DNA from: Gammaproteobacteria bacterium
GTDB lineage: Bacteria; Pseudomonadota; Gammaproteobacteria; Pseudomonadales; Pseudohongiellaceae
Direction: 5' to 3'
Assembly: GCA_002711845.1 (NCBI GenBank)
Contig: PASF01000008.1
Coordinates: 286,019 to 350,018, forward strand
DNA: 64,000 nt
In this document: positions 20,034 through 27,939 of the stretch, piece by piece
How the letters are laid out: every line of letters begins with the position of its first letter
Position numbering within the stretch: the first letter of the stretch is position 1
Notes under the pieces: generated by a model
What the model was told of the DNA's origin: nothing
Database searches by the model: none
The model's input: the letters and a program-made list of their open reading frames with translations, nothing else
Position numbers and translations under genes: made by a program

Positions 20034-20918
20034 TCAGGCTGGCTTTTCCTCACCCGCTACCGGCGCGTCAGTTGCCGGTGCTTTCTCAGCGGCTGGCGCT
20101 TTATCGGCCGCAGGCGCTGTTTCAGCCGCAGGCGCTTTGTCGGCTGCCGGGGCTTTGTCAGCTGCAGGCGCTTTCTCGGCCGCGGCGGCTTCAGCTGCCT
20201 CGTCTACTTCGACAAAGTCACTGTCGCTGACCAGGTTACCCTTGGTGCGACCCGCCAGGCAGGCGTCAGCAACGGCGGTGGCGTACAACAGGATGGCGCG
20301 CTGGGCGTCATCGTTACCGGGGATCGGGTAATCAATACCGTCCGGGTTGCTGTTGGTGTCCACCACGCCGATCACCGGAATGCGCAGGCTGTTGGCTTCG
20401 GTCACGGCAATACGCTCATGATCCACGTCGATCACAAACAGCGCGTCCGGCAGGCCAGCCATGTCCTTGATACCGCCGATGCTGCGATCCAGCTTGTCTT
20501 TGGCACGACGACGCATCAGCGCCTCTTTCTTGGTCAGACGCTCAAGCGTACCGTCAGTTTCCTGGGCTTCCAGGTCACGCAGACGCTTGATGGAGCCACG
20601 GATGGTTTTGTAGTTGGTCAGCATGCCGCCCAGCCAGCGGTGGTCAACATAGGGCATGCCAGCGCGTTCGGCCTGCTCTTTGATGATCTTGCCCGCGGCG
20701 CGCTTGGTGCCGACAAACAGAATTTTCTTGTTGCCGCTGGCCAGGTTCTGAATGGCCGCCAGGGCTTCGTTGAACGCGGGCACTGTGTGCTCCAGGTTAA
20801 CGATGTGAATCTTGTTGCGGGCGCCAAAGATGAAGGGCTTCATCTTGGGGTTCCAGTAACGGGTCTGGTGGCCAAAGTGGACGCCAGCCTTGAGCATGTC
20901 TTTCATTGATACAGTCAT
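20034..20918 (-). CDS. rpsB: 30S ribosomal protein S2 with repeat-rich C-terminal tail
   Basis: S2 is an essential small-subunit protein on the 30S body. The start at 20918 reads [20 protein letters not shown], the universal N-terminus. An upstream ATG in the same frame adds residues no S2 has. The core ([50 protein letters not shown]) is complete by about residue 225. About 50 extra residues follow, rich in Ala, Pro and Lys, built from six-residue units such as KAPAAD and encoded by 18-base DNA repeats (about 20090-20190). Usual length is near 240; this is 294. The tail is probably disordered. Confidence 0.96.
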   Translation of the reverse strand: MTVSMKDMLKAGVHFGHQTRYWNPKMKPFIFGARNKIHIVNLEHTVPAFNEALAAIQNLASGNKKILFVGTKRAAGKIIKEQAERAGMPYVDHRWLGGMLTNYKTIRGSIKRLRDLEAQETDGTLERLTKKEALMRRRAKDKLDRSIGGIKDMAGLPDALFVIDVDHERIAVTEANSLRIPVIGVVDTNSNPDGIDYPIPGNDDAQRAILLYATAVADACLAGRTKGNLVSDSDFVEVDEAAEAAAAEKAPAADKAPAADKAPAAETAPAADKAPAAEKAPATDAPVAGEEKPA

Positions 20919-20982
20919 GATAATTACCTTATTTCGGGTTAGGCCTCCATACACCCCATGATCTAACCCGCATTCAGTGCTG

Positions 20983-21057
20983 GTGCTGGCAAGCTGCCCC
21001 GAAGCGGGAAGTCAGAGCAGGGTCTGATCAACCTGCTCCGAACCATCTTGCCAGCAC
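20983..21057 (-). promoter_or_regulatory. rpsB leader, candidate S2 autoregulatory RNA
   Basis: The 5' leader of rpsB contains an outer inverted repeat, GTGCTGGCAAG (20983-20993) with CTTGCCAGCAC (21047-21057). It encloses an inner hairpin, GAGCAGG (21015-21021) with CCTGCTC (21032-21038). Gammaproteobacterial rpsB leaders are known to bind S2 and repress rpsB-tsf. The position and nested hairpins fit that role, but I cannot align it to the described motif here. The rest of 20919-21363 holds the promoter and the start region of the divergent deacetylase gene. Confidence 0.55.
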
Positions 21058-21200
21058 ATCCTCTGCCAGTGATGATCACGGGCAGAGCGCTGAAATTGAG
21101 CACCCAAGAACATGTGTCGGTGCATGTGTGACGTTAAGTTTTAAGTGTCGCTGCGGGCCGGATCCTGCCGGTGGCAAACACCCGATTTTGCAGCGGGCGC

Positions 21201-21230
21201 ATTTATACCACAACCCACACCCTACATAAA
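21201..21230 (-). promoter_or_regulatory. Candidate promoter of the rpsB operon
   Basis: On the minus strand a TATAAAT (-10, 21201-21207) is followed by the GC-rich discriminator GCGCCCGC. A weak -35 (TTTATG, 21225-21230) stands 17 bases upstream. GC-rich discriminators are typical of ribosomal promoters under ppGpp control. This is read by eye only. Confidence 0.45.
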
Positions 21231-21363
21231 GCAAAACTGCGCGCAAATGAGAGATTTACAGGGTTTTCAGCGGATCTGGCCGGTGGATGGAATCCGGGCG
21301 CCGATCTCGGTTACCATCCATATTCTGGATTCTGTTTGCCACCCCCGCCGTAGAGGAGTCGTT

Positions 21364-22488
21364 ATGCACAATCACATTCACCGGAACCGCCGGGCCCTTG
21401 CTGGCCGTGTTGACAGGCTCAGCTGGCGATCCACTGCGCTGGGTCTGCTGCTGACCATGGCCGCCGTCGCCTGCTCCGGCGGCAGCACCGAGGTGCAGGC
21501 ACAGCATGCGGTCATCGCGATCTATCATCATGTGTCCGATTCAACGCCCCGCTCCACCAGCCTGACTGCGGCCGAGCTGCGCACCCAGCTGGAGTACCTG
21601 CGCGACAACGAGTTTGAGGTCTGGCACCTGGATCGCGTGATCGACGCGCTGCAGAACCGCGAAGACATGCCCGAGCGGGTTGCGGTGCTGACCTTTGATG
21701 ACGCTTACGAATCGATCTATACCACGGGCCTGCCGATGCTGCAGGAGTTCGGCTACCCGATGACGCTGTTTGTCAGCACCCAGCCCGTCGACGACAACCA
21801 GAACGGTTACCTGAGCTGGGAGCAGATTCGCGAGATGTCTGATGCCGGCGTCATCATCGCCAACCACCTGGTGACCCACCCGCACATGATTGATGCCCTG
21901 CCCGGCGAGAGCAATGCCGAGCGTCTGCAGCGCATGCGCGACGAACTGCTGCATGCGCAGCAACGCATTCGCGAGGAAACCGGGCAGGATCACAAGATCG
22001 TGGCCTATCCCTACGGCGAGTTCGACAACGCTATCACCGACATGGTCGAGGAACTGGGTTATGTCGGCCTGGCGCAGAACTCCGGGGCGGTCGGTTATCA
22101 CTCGGATTTCACGGCCCTGCCGCGCTTTCCGCTGGCCGGTTTCTACGCCGACATCGAATCGGCATCCACCAAGCTGCAGAGCCTGGCCTTTGAGGTCAAG
22201 GTGCAGGCGCCGCGCTCACCGATCACCGACAGCCGCCGGCCTGCCGTCACCCTGCAACTGGCCGGTGACTTCAATGTCTCGCAGCTGGGCTGCTATGCCG
22301 GGGGCGAACCGCTGCAGCTGGAGTGGATTGACCGCGACGCCGTGCATTTCACCATCCAGCCCGCCGAAGGCCAAAGCTTCGATGCGCGCCGTTTCGGCTA
22401 CATCTGCACCGCCCCCAAACGCGGCACCAACCGCTACTACTGGTTCAACAAATTCTGGACCCGCCCCACCCCCACCAACGCGGATTAG
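21364..22488 (+). CDS. Polysaccharide deacetylase family (CE4) lipoprotein-like
   Basis: CE4 enzymes remove acetyl groups from cell-wall or exopolysaccharide N-acetylhexosamines. The ATG at 21364 is preceded by AGAGGAG at five to six bases. A longer frame from 21145 would run through the rpsB promoter region. The 374-residue product has an N-terminal hydrophobic segment ending in AVAC (Cys37), a possible lipidation site. The NodB-type core shows TFDD (Asp112, Asp113), the metal histidines in NHLVTHPH (His168, His172), and a YPYGEFD motif. The final 110 residues are a separate beta-rich domain without a recognised name. It is transcribed away from rpsB. Substrate unknown. Confidence 0.88.
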   Translation: MHNHIHRNRRALAGRVDRLSWRSTALGLLLTMAAVACSGGSTEVQAQHAVIAIYHHVSDSTPRSTSLTAAELRTQLEYLRDNEFEVWHLDRVIDALQNREDMPERVAVLTFDDAYESIYTTGLPMLQEFGYPMTLFVSTQPVDDNQNGYLSWEQIREMSDAGVIIANHLVTHPHMIDALPGESNAERLQRMRDELLHAQQRIREETGQDHKIVAYPYGEFDNAITDMVEELGYVGLAQNSGAVGYHSDFTALPRFPLAGFYADIESASTKLQSLAFEVKVQAPRSPITDSRRPAVTLQLAGDFNVSQLGCYAGGEPLQLEWIDRDAVHFTIQPAEGQSFDARRFGYICTAPKRGTNRYYWFNKFWTRPTPTNAD

Positions 22489-22512
22489 GAAGAATGGGGG
22501 AAAAAGAATGGG

Positions 22513-22573
22513 AAAGAATGGGGACGGAGGCAATACTTTTCAGGAAAAGTATTGCCTCCGTCCCCATTCTTTT
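22513..22573. repeat. REP palindrome R2 (agaATGGGGAC type)
   Basis: A near-perfect inverted repeat with core GGGGACGGAGGCAATACTTT on the left, a short central loop (CAGG) and the exact complement on the right. AAAGAAT/ATTCTTT flanks also pair. A partial extra AGAATGGG copy lies just upstream. It sits between two converging genes, ending ten bases before the stop of the glucosaminidase gene, and could act as a bidirectional terminator. Confidence 0.93.
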
Positions 22574-22582
22574 TTCATTCTT

Positions 22583-23422
22583 TCAGCTTCGATCAAAGGC
22601 GTGCAGGCGATTGACGCGGATGATGTCCTGCAGTTCGTGGACGTACGCCATGCCGCGCTGGGAGTAACGCGTCAGCCCGCGAGCGAGGATCATTGAATCC
22701 AGCGGACGGCCCTGCGCGCGCATATCAGCGCGCATTTCCCGCATTTCAGCATAACTGTCATGGGTATTCAGATTACGCAGGTAGGCGCGAACCGAGCCCT
22801 GCACCGAACCGAAGCTGCGCACTTCATGACTGGCATCACTGCGACGTCGCTCCGGCACCAGGCCACAGCCCTCATTGAAGCACCACTGGCCAAAAATGTT
22901 GTTGCCCTCCCGGGCAAAGCGCGACGTACCCCAGGCCGACTCGTTCGCCGCCTGTGCCATCACCAGCGACATGGGGACAATATCGACCCGGCGCAGCAGT
23001 TCGCGGATCAGTTCACGATCAGGCAGGTCAGCCTCATCAAGCCGGTACTCGGCGACGATGCTGTCCAGCTCGGTCTGCTCTACCGCGCTCAGTGGCTCTC
23101 CGGCACGCACGATTTCCGCCAGCGGCAGCAACCGTGACCGGGTTTCGCGGACGCGTTCGTTTTCTTCCTCAATGTAGGCATACAGGAAGGCAAAAAACGC
23201 CTCTTTGCGCGTGCTGGTGTCCGTCACCGCCTCAAAATCAGGCAACAGTGCAACATCGTCAGTCGGCACCGGCTGTGGTTGCGGCTGCAGTACCAGTTCA
23301 TGGGTAATCACGGAGGTCTGTCGGTATTGCGCGAAGGCAGTCAATGTGAACACAGCGACGGCAGCGATGGTTCCTGTGCGCGCAAGCGCCGGCAATCTCG
23401 GGTGTCGGAGTAAATCAAGCAT
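22583..23422 (-). CDS. Bax-like glucosaminidase domain protein
   Basis: The C-terminal half matches the glucosaminidase (lysozyme-like) domain of E. coli Bax. It shows AQAANESAWGTSRFAREGNNIFGQWCF around residues 160-185, with the presumed catalytic Glu of NESAWG. SVRAYLRNLNTH and LTRYSQRGMAYV follow. The N-terminus has one hydrophobic segment (residues 16-32) that acts as a signal anchor, followed by a helical, charged linker, so the enzyme should face the periplasm and cut peptidoglycan. 279 residues. It converges on the deacetylase gene, with a REP hairpin between the two stops. Family assignment is firm; the biological role is inferred. Confidence 0.88.
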   Translation of the reverse strand: MLDLLRHPRLPALARTGTIAAVAVFTLTAFAQYRQTSVITHELVLQPQPQPVPTDDVALLPDFEAVTDTSTRKEAFFAFLYAYIEEENERVRETRSRLLPLAEIVRAGEPLSAVEQTELDSIVAEYRLDEADLPDRELIRELLRRVDIVPMSLVMAQAANESAWGTSRFAREGNNIFGQWCFNEGCGLVPERRRSDASHEVRSFGSVQGSVRAYLRNLNTHDSYAEMREMRADMRAQGRPLDSMILARGLTRYSQRGMAYVHELQDIIRVNRLHAFDRS

Positions 23423-23683
23423 CGTTCCTGGCCTCTGGTGTTGACGTCAATTAAAGCTAAGGTTGATGATTATTGTTTTACTCTTATCCAGACGTATCAC
23501 TAGCGTATTTTAGTCCGCGAAATTCCTGCCTGCTGGCGGATGTCCCGGAAGCTGATGGGCGGCACCTTAACGGAAAATATCGCCTTTAGCAAGAAACTCA
23601 CGTCATTTGCGCCCTATTTTGCCCGGGCATACCCAATATATTGCGGCATCAATAAAGCCTTGCCACTATATATGGAACAGCGC

Positions 23684-24001
23684 TCAACCCGGCTGACTGC
23701 CGCCCCGACAATTGGGAGAATCCGGCGCGCCCTGCTGATTCACCGACCACTCCGCCGGCGTGTAGGTATGCAGGGCCAGGGCATGCACGCCCTCACGCAA
23801 CTCCTGCGCCAGCACACCGTACAGTTTCTGGTGCCGCTTGACGGCATTGAGTCCGTCAAAACAGGCGGCCACCACAATCAGCTTGAAGTGTGACTCAGTC
23901 GCCGGGCCACTGTGCATGTGGCTTTCATTGATGATCTCGTAGTGCACTGGCTGGATCTGCGCCAGCAGCTTGTCATTGATTCGTTCATGCAGGGTGGTCA
24001 T
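23684..24001 (-). CDS. bolA: BolA family transcriptional/iron-sulfur regulator
   Basis: BolA proteins bind monothiol glutaredoxins through a shared iron-sulfur cluster and can bind DNA. The 105-residue product has the class II KH-like fold with the conserved histidines and motif of the family: INESHMHSGPATESHFKLIVV near the start, RHQKLYGVLAQEL in the middle, and HALALHTYTPAEW at the end. Length equals E. coli BolA. It is transcribed divergently from rbgA; the 235-base spacer is filled largely by REP copies. The 261 bases between the glucosaminidase start and the bolA stop hold no gene that I can see. Confidence 0.94.
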   Translation of the reverse strand: MTTLHERINDKLLAQIQPVHYEIINESHMHSGPATESHFKLIVVAACFDGLNAVKRHQKLYGVLAQELREGVHALALHTYTPAEWSVNQQGAPDSPNCRGGSQPG

Positions 24002-24020
24002 ATAAGCAACGGCTCCTGTT

Positions 24021-24196
24021 GGGATTTATGGGAGGGTTTATGGGGATTTATGGGGACGGAGTCAAGGATTTATGGGGACGGAGTCAGGATTTATGGGGAC
24101 GGAGTCAGCAGGATTTATGGGGACGGAGTCAATACTTTGTGCCAAAGTATTGACTCCGTCCCCATAAATCCTCCCCCATAAATCCCCATAAATCCG
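24021..24196. repeat. REP cluster R3 (ttATGGGGACGGAGTC type)
   Basis: At least four direct copies of TTTATGGGGACGGAGTC stand in a row, spaced 18 to 24 bases, with a full palindrome at the right end (24113-24171) whose centre is TACTTTGTGCCAAAGTA. Degenerate partial copies (TTTATGGGGATT and the inverse CCCCATAAATCC) flank it. The sub-family has GTC instead of GGC in the core and TTTAT flanks. It fills the divergent bolA-rbgA spacer, so it must overlap or flank both promoters. Confidence 0.92.
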
Positions 24197-24236
24197 GTCC
24201 CGTGCTATGATGCGCGCCCATGAAGGACGCAAGCAC

Positions 24237-25202
24237 ATGAAGATCAACTGGTACCCCGGACACATGTTCAAGGCCAACAAAGAGTTGGCCAAACTCATGC
24301 AGCAGATCGATGTCGTCATCGAGGTGCTCGATGCGCGCATGCCTGCAGCCAGCGCCAATCCCATGCTGGAGAGCATGCGCAGCAAGCACCACAAACCCTG
24401 CGTACACGTGCTCAACAAAGCCGATCTGGCCGACCCCAAAGCCACCGCGGCCTGGATCAACTACTTTAACAGCAAACCCGGCAGCGCCGCGCTGATCAAT
24501 GGCAAGGACCAGCTGCTCAGTGTGGAGAACCTGCTCTGGCAATGCCAGCGCCTGGTCGGCCAGGAACAACGCAAATACAACGCGGTCATCTGCGGCATCC
24601 CCAACGTCGGCAAATCCACGCTGATGAACCAGATCGCCGGCCGCAAGCTCGCCAAAACCGGCAACGAACCTGCCGTCACCAAGGCCCAGCAGCGCATCAA
24701 ACTCAATGAGCAGTGGTACCTGTTTGATACCCCCGGCGTGCTCTGGCCCAAACTCGAAGATCAGCACGCCGCGCACCGTCTGGCGTGCGCCGGCGCCATC
24801 CGCAACACCGCCATCGTATTCGAGGATGTTGCCTTTTATGCCGCCGAATTCCTGCTGCGCGATTTCCCTGACTCCCTGAAGAACCGTTACGGCATGGACA
24901 CCCTGCCCGATGATGCCGAACAGTTCATGACCGAACTGGCCGGCAAACGCGGCTGCCGCGGCCGCTACGGCGGTGTCGACTGGCACAAGGTGTCGGAAAT
25001 CCTGCTGCACGATTACCGCGAAGGCCGCCTCGGCCGCCTGACCCTGGAACAGGCCCCGCCCCCCATTGTCCATGCGGCGAAGGCCACCACGATAAGCAGC
25101 CCTGAGCCCATAAACAGCCCTGAGCCCGAAAACAGCCCTGAGCCGATAAACAGCCCTGAGCCTACAAACAGCCCTGATAGCGAAACACCCACAACGACAT
25201 GA
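24237..25202 (+). CDS. ylqF: Ribosome biogenesis GTPase YlqF/RbgA-type
   Basis: YlqF/RbgA is a circularly permuted GTPase needed for late 50S assembly. The ATG at 24237 (MKINWYPGHMFKANKEL, AAGGA nine bases upstream) matches the family start. G4 (LNKADL, near residue 60) precedes G1 (GIPNVGKST, near residue 120) and G3 (DTPG), the diagnostic permuted order. The last 35 residues are a tail of SPEPIN-type hexapeptides encoded by a 25098-25187 tandem DNA array, not expected in the family. 321 residues. The stop overlaps the rapA ATG by four bases. Confidence 0.94.
   Translation: MKINWYPGHMFKANKELAKLMQQIDVVIEVLDARMPAASANPMLESMRSKHHKPCVHVLNKADLADPKATAAWINYFNSKPGSAALINGKDQLLSVENLLWQCQRLVGQEQRKYNAVICGIPNVGKSTLMNQIAGRKLAKTGNEPAVTKAQQRIKLNEQWYLFDTPGVLWPKLEDQHAAHRLACAGAIRNTAIVFEDVAFYAAEFLLRDFPDSLKNRYGMDTLPDDAEQFMTELAGKRGCRGRYGGVDWHKVSEILLHDYREGRLGRLTLEQAPPPIVHAAKATTISSPEPINSPEPENSPEPINSPEPTNSPDSETPTTT
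25098..25187. repeat. 18-bp tandem array, copy B (core AGCCCTGAGC)
   Basis: Units begin at 25098, 25116, 25134, 25152 and 25170, an exact 18-base period. The first four start AGCCCTGAGC and are followed by variable bases plus AAAC; the fifth is degenerate. The core is the reverse complement of the array at 5670-5741. Here it is translated, giving SPEPINSPEPENSPEPI at the C-terminus of the GTPase. Confidence 0.92.
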
Positions 25203-27937
25203 GCCAAACGAACAAACTCAAGGACTTTGCCCCCGGCCAGCGCTGGATCAGCGACACCGAGCCCGACCTCGGCCTGGGCATGGTCACCGAAACCGACCAC
25301 CGCACCGTCACATTCGATTTCAGCGCCGTTGACGAATCCCGCCGCTATGCCCGCGACGCCGCGCCGCTGACCCGACTGGTGCTCAACGTCGGCGACCCGC
25401 TGCAGCTGGGCGAGGTCAAAGTGGAAATCACCGGCATCGACGTCACCGCTGCCGGCACCATCAACTACCAGGTGCGCATGCCCGAAGGCGACGTCAAACC
25501 GCTGCCCGAGACGCTGTTGCCCGACAACCTGAGCATGAACCGCCCGCTCGACCGGCTGATGTCCGGCCAGTTTGACCCGGCGCACTGGTTCCACCTGAAA
25601 CAGCAAAGCCTGGCATTACTCGGCCAGGCCCAGGCCAGTGGCCTGATGGGCCTGTGCAGCGCCCGCGCCGAACTGATCCCCCACCAGCTGTACATTGCCG
25701 ACGAGGTCGCCCGGCGTTATGCTCCGCGCGTGATGCTCGCCGATGAGGTCGGCCTGGGCAAAACCATCGAAGCCGGTCTGATCCTGCAACAGCAACTGGT
25801 CAGTGGCCTGTGCCAGCGCGTGCTGATCATCGTGCCCGAACCCCTGCTGCACCAGTGGCTGGTGGAGATGCTGCGCCGCTTCAATCTGCACTTTACCGTG
25901 CTCGATGCCGAACGCTGTCAGGCGCTGACCGACAGCGGCGAAAGCGACCCGTTCAGCAGCACGCAACTGGCACTGTGCCCGATGTCCCTGTTCACCGACA
26001 GTCCCGGGCGCATCGAGCAGGCTGAAAACGCCGGCTGGGACCTGGCCATCGTCGATGAGGCCCACCATGTGGAACTGGGCGCCGAGCAGGAAGCCGACCC
26101 CGCCTACCTGGCGCTGAGCCGCCTGGCCGCGGCCAGCAAAGGCCTGCTGCTGCTGACCGCCACCCCCGAACAACTGGGTCATAAAAACCATTTTGCCCTG
26201 CTGCGCCTGCTCGACCCGGCGCGCTTCAATGACTACGCGGCGTTTGTCAGCGAGCAACAGCATTACCAGGATATTGTAAGCAAAATCAGCAGACTGGACA
26301 GGGATAGCGCCAAAGTACGTGAACTTCTGGATCAGCACGGCACCGGCCGTATCCTGTTCCGCAATACCCGCCGCGGGCTGACGGGGTTCCCGGCGCGCAA
26401 GCTCAACGCATGGCCGGTTGCTGCCGCTGACGACCAAGCCGACAACCTCCAAGCGGAGGGCCTGGAACACGACCCGCGTGTGCAGTGGCTGGTGCAATGG
26501 TTACACGAAAATCACGACGGCAAGGTGCTGCTGATCTGCGCCCACGACGCGCTGGCCATGGCGCTGGAAAAACACCTGCGCTTAAGAGTCGGCATCCGCA
26601 GCAGTGTTTTCCACCGCCACATGAGCCTGCTCGAACGTGACCGCGCTGCCGCCTACTTTGCCGGTGACAGCGGGGATGCCGCGCGCATTCTGGTGTGTTC
26701 GGAAATCGGCAGCGAAGGCCGCAATTTCCAGTTCTGCCGTCACCTGGTGCTGTTTGACCTGCCCACCAACCCCGATCTGCTGGAGCAACGCATCGGGCGC
26801 CTGGACCGCATCGGCCAGCAGCACGACATCGAAATCCACGTGCCTTATGTGCGCGGCAGTCGTCAGGAAGTGCTGTTCCGCTGGTACCACGAAGCGCTCA
26901 ACGCTTTTGCACAGGTGTCCCGCGCCGCCTACCGGCTCTATCACGACCTGCAGCCACAGTTGCAGGCGCATCTTGATCACGCCGATGCCGACAGTGCGGC
27001 GTTCCGGACGTTTCTGGCAGACGCGGCGCAGCAGAACGACAAACTGCAGCAGGACCTGGAACAGGGCCGCGACCAGCTGCTGGAACTGAACTCCTTTAAC
27101 GCCGACCGTGCCGCCGAGCTGCTGCACAGTATCCGCCAGTTTGAAAAAGACTGTTCCCCGCAGGACTGGCTGCTCAGCGTGCTCGACAGTTACAGCGTCT
27201 ACTACGACCAGAACAGCGACGGCAGCGTCAGCATCATTCCCGGCGAAGACATGCTGTTGCCGGTTTTTCCCGGCCTGCCCGATGAAGGCTTTGAAGCCTG
27301 TTTCCAGCGCCGCCACGCCCTGAGCCGCGAAGACCGGGTATTCCTGAGCTGGCAACACCCGATGATCACCGGGGCCATGGACCTGATCATCGACAGCCAT
27401 CAGGGCAAGGCCGCCGCCAGCGTCTATATCGACGAGCACGGCTGGCCCGCACCACGCTCGCCAATCATTCTGCAGTGCCTGTACCGCGTCAAGGTCAGCG
27501 CCCCGGCGCACCTGCAACTGGCCAAGTACCTGCCTGCCACCAGCCTCACCCTGACCGTGGCCCTGAATCACCGCGATGAAGCCGCCCGGGTGACACTGGC
27601 GGACAACATCGGTGATGCCCTGCGCCACCCCAACAAGGCGGCCACCCGGGAATTCATGCAGGAGCATCAGAAGACCCTGCAGAGCCTGCTCACGCACGCC
27701 AACCTGCAGGCCGCCAAACAGTGCCAGGCCACCATCGACCAGGCCAGCCAGCGCATGCTCGCCAGCCAGACCGGTGAGATCAAACGCCTGCTTGCATTAA
27801 AGGCCAACAATCCCAATATCAGGCAGGAAGAGATAGACTACCTGAAAGAACAGACGCTGGCCCTGCACCAATGCCTGGGCAAAGCGGAGGCCGAACTGGT
27901 CGCGATCCACCTGATCATCAACCCCAAACAGGAATGA
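25199..27937 (+). CDS. rapA: RNA polymerase-associated ATPase RapA
   Basis: RapA is a Swi2/Snf2 ATPase that binds core RNA polymerase and helps it recycle after transcription. The N-terminal Tudor-like part opens FAPGQRWISDTEPDLGLGMV. The Walker A segment is DEVGLGKTIEAGLIL near residue 180, and the DEAH box (VDEAHHVE) is near residue 285. Helicase motifs V-VI are at LLEQRIGRLDRIGQ near residue 535. The C-terminal RapA-specific region is present. At 912 residues it is somewhat shorter than the 968 of E. coli. The ATG overlaps the rbgA stop (ATGA), and the M16 protease gene follows at once. Confidence 0.96.
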   Translation: MSQTNKLKDFAPGQRWISDTEPDLGLGMVTETDHRTVTFDFSAVDESRRYARDAAPLTRLVLNVGDPLQLGEVKVEITGIDVTAAGTINYQVRMPEGDVKPLPETLLPDNLSMNRPLDRLMSGQFDPAHWFHLKQQSLALLGQAQASGLMGLCSARAELIPHQLYIADEVARRYAPRVMLADEVGLGKTIEAGLILQQQLVSGLCQRVLIIVPEPLLHQWLVEMLRRFNLHFTVLDAERCQALTDSGESDPFSSTQLALCPMSLFTDSPGRIEQAENAGWDLAIVDEAHHVELGAEQEADPAYLALSRLAAASKGLLLLTATPEQLGHKNHFALLRLLDPARFNDYAAFVSEQQHYQDIVSKISRLDRDSAKVRELLDQHGTGRILFRNTRRGLTGFPARKLNAWPVAAADDQADNLQAEGLEHDPRVQWLVQWLHENHDGKVLLICAHDALAMALEKHLRLRVGIRSSVFHRHMSLLERDRAAAYFAGDSGDAARILVCSEIGSEGRNFQFCRHLVLFDLPTNPDLLEQRIGRLDRIGQQHDIEIHVPYVRGSRQEVLFRWYHEALNAFAQVSRAAYRLYHDLQPQLQAHLDHADADSAAFRTFLADAAQQNDKLQQDLEQGRDQLLELNSFNADRAAELLHSIRQFEKDCSPQDWLLSVLDSYSVYYDQNSDGSVSIIPGEDMLLPVFPGLPDEGFEACFQRRHALSREDRVFLSWQHPMITGAMDLIIDSHQGKAAASVYIDEHGWPAPRSPIILQCLYRVKVSAPAHLQLAKYLPATSLTLTVALNHRDEAARVTLADNIGDALRHPNKAATREFMQEHQKTLQSLLTHANLQAAKQCQATIDQASQRMLASQTGEIKRLLALKANNPNIRQEEIDYLKEQTLALHQCLGKAEAELVAIHLIINPKQE

Positions 27938-27939
27938 AT

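Noticed and set aside
21145..21363. Longer N-terminus for the CE4 deacetylase
   Set aside because: It would read through the rpsB promoter region and lacks a ribosome site; ATG 21364 has AGAGGAG and is followed by a signal sequence.
24021..24196. CRISPR array
   Set aside because: The GGGGACGGAG units are palindromic, irregularly spaced and without unique spacers of constant length; no cas genes are nearby.
25098..25187. CRISPR or phage attachment site
   Set aside because: 18-base contiguous tandem units inside a coding frame, no spacers and no integrase.
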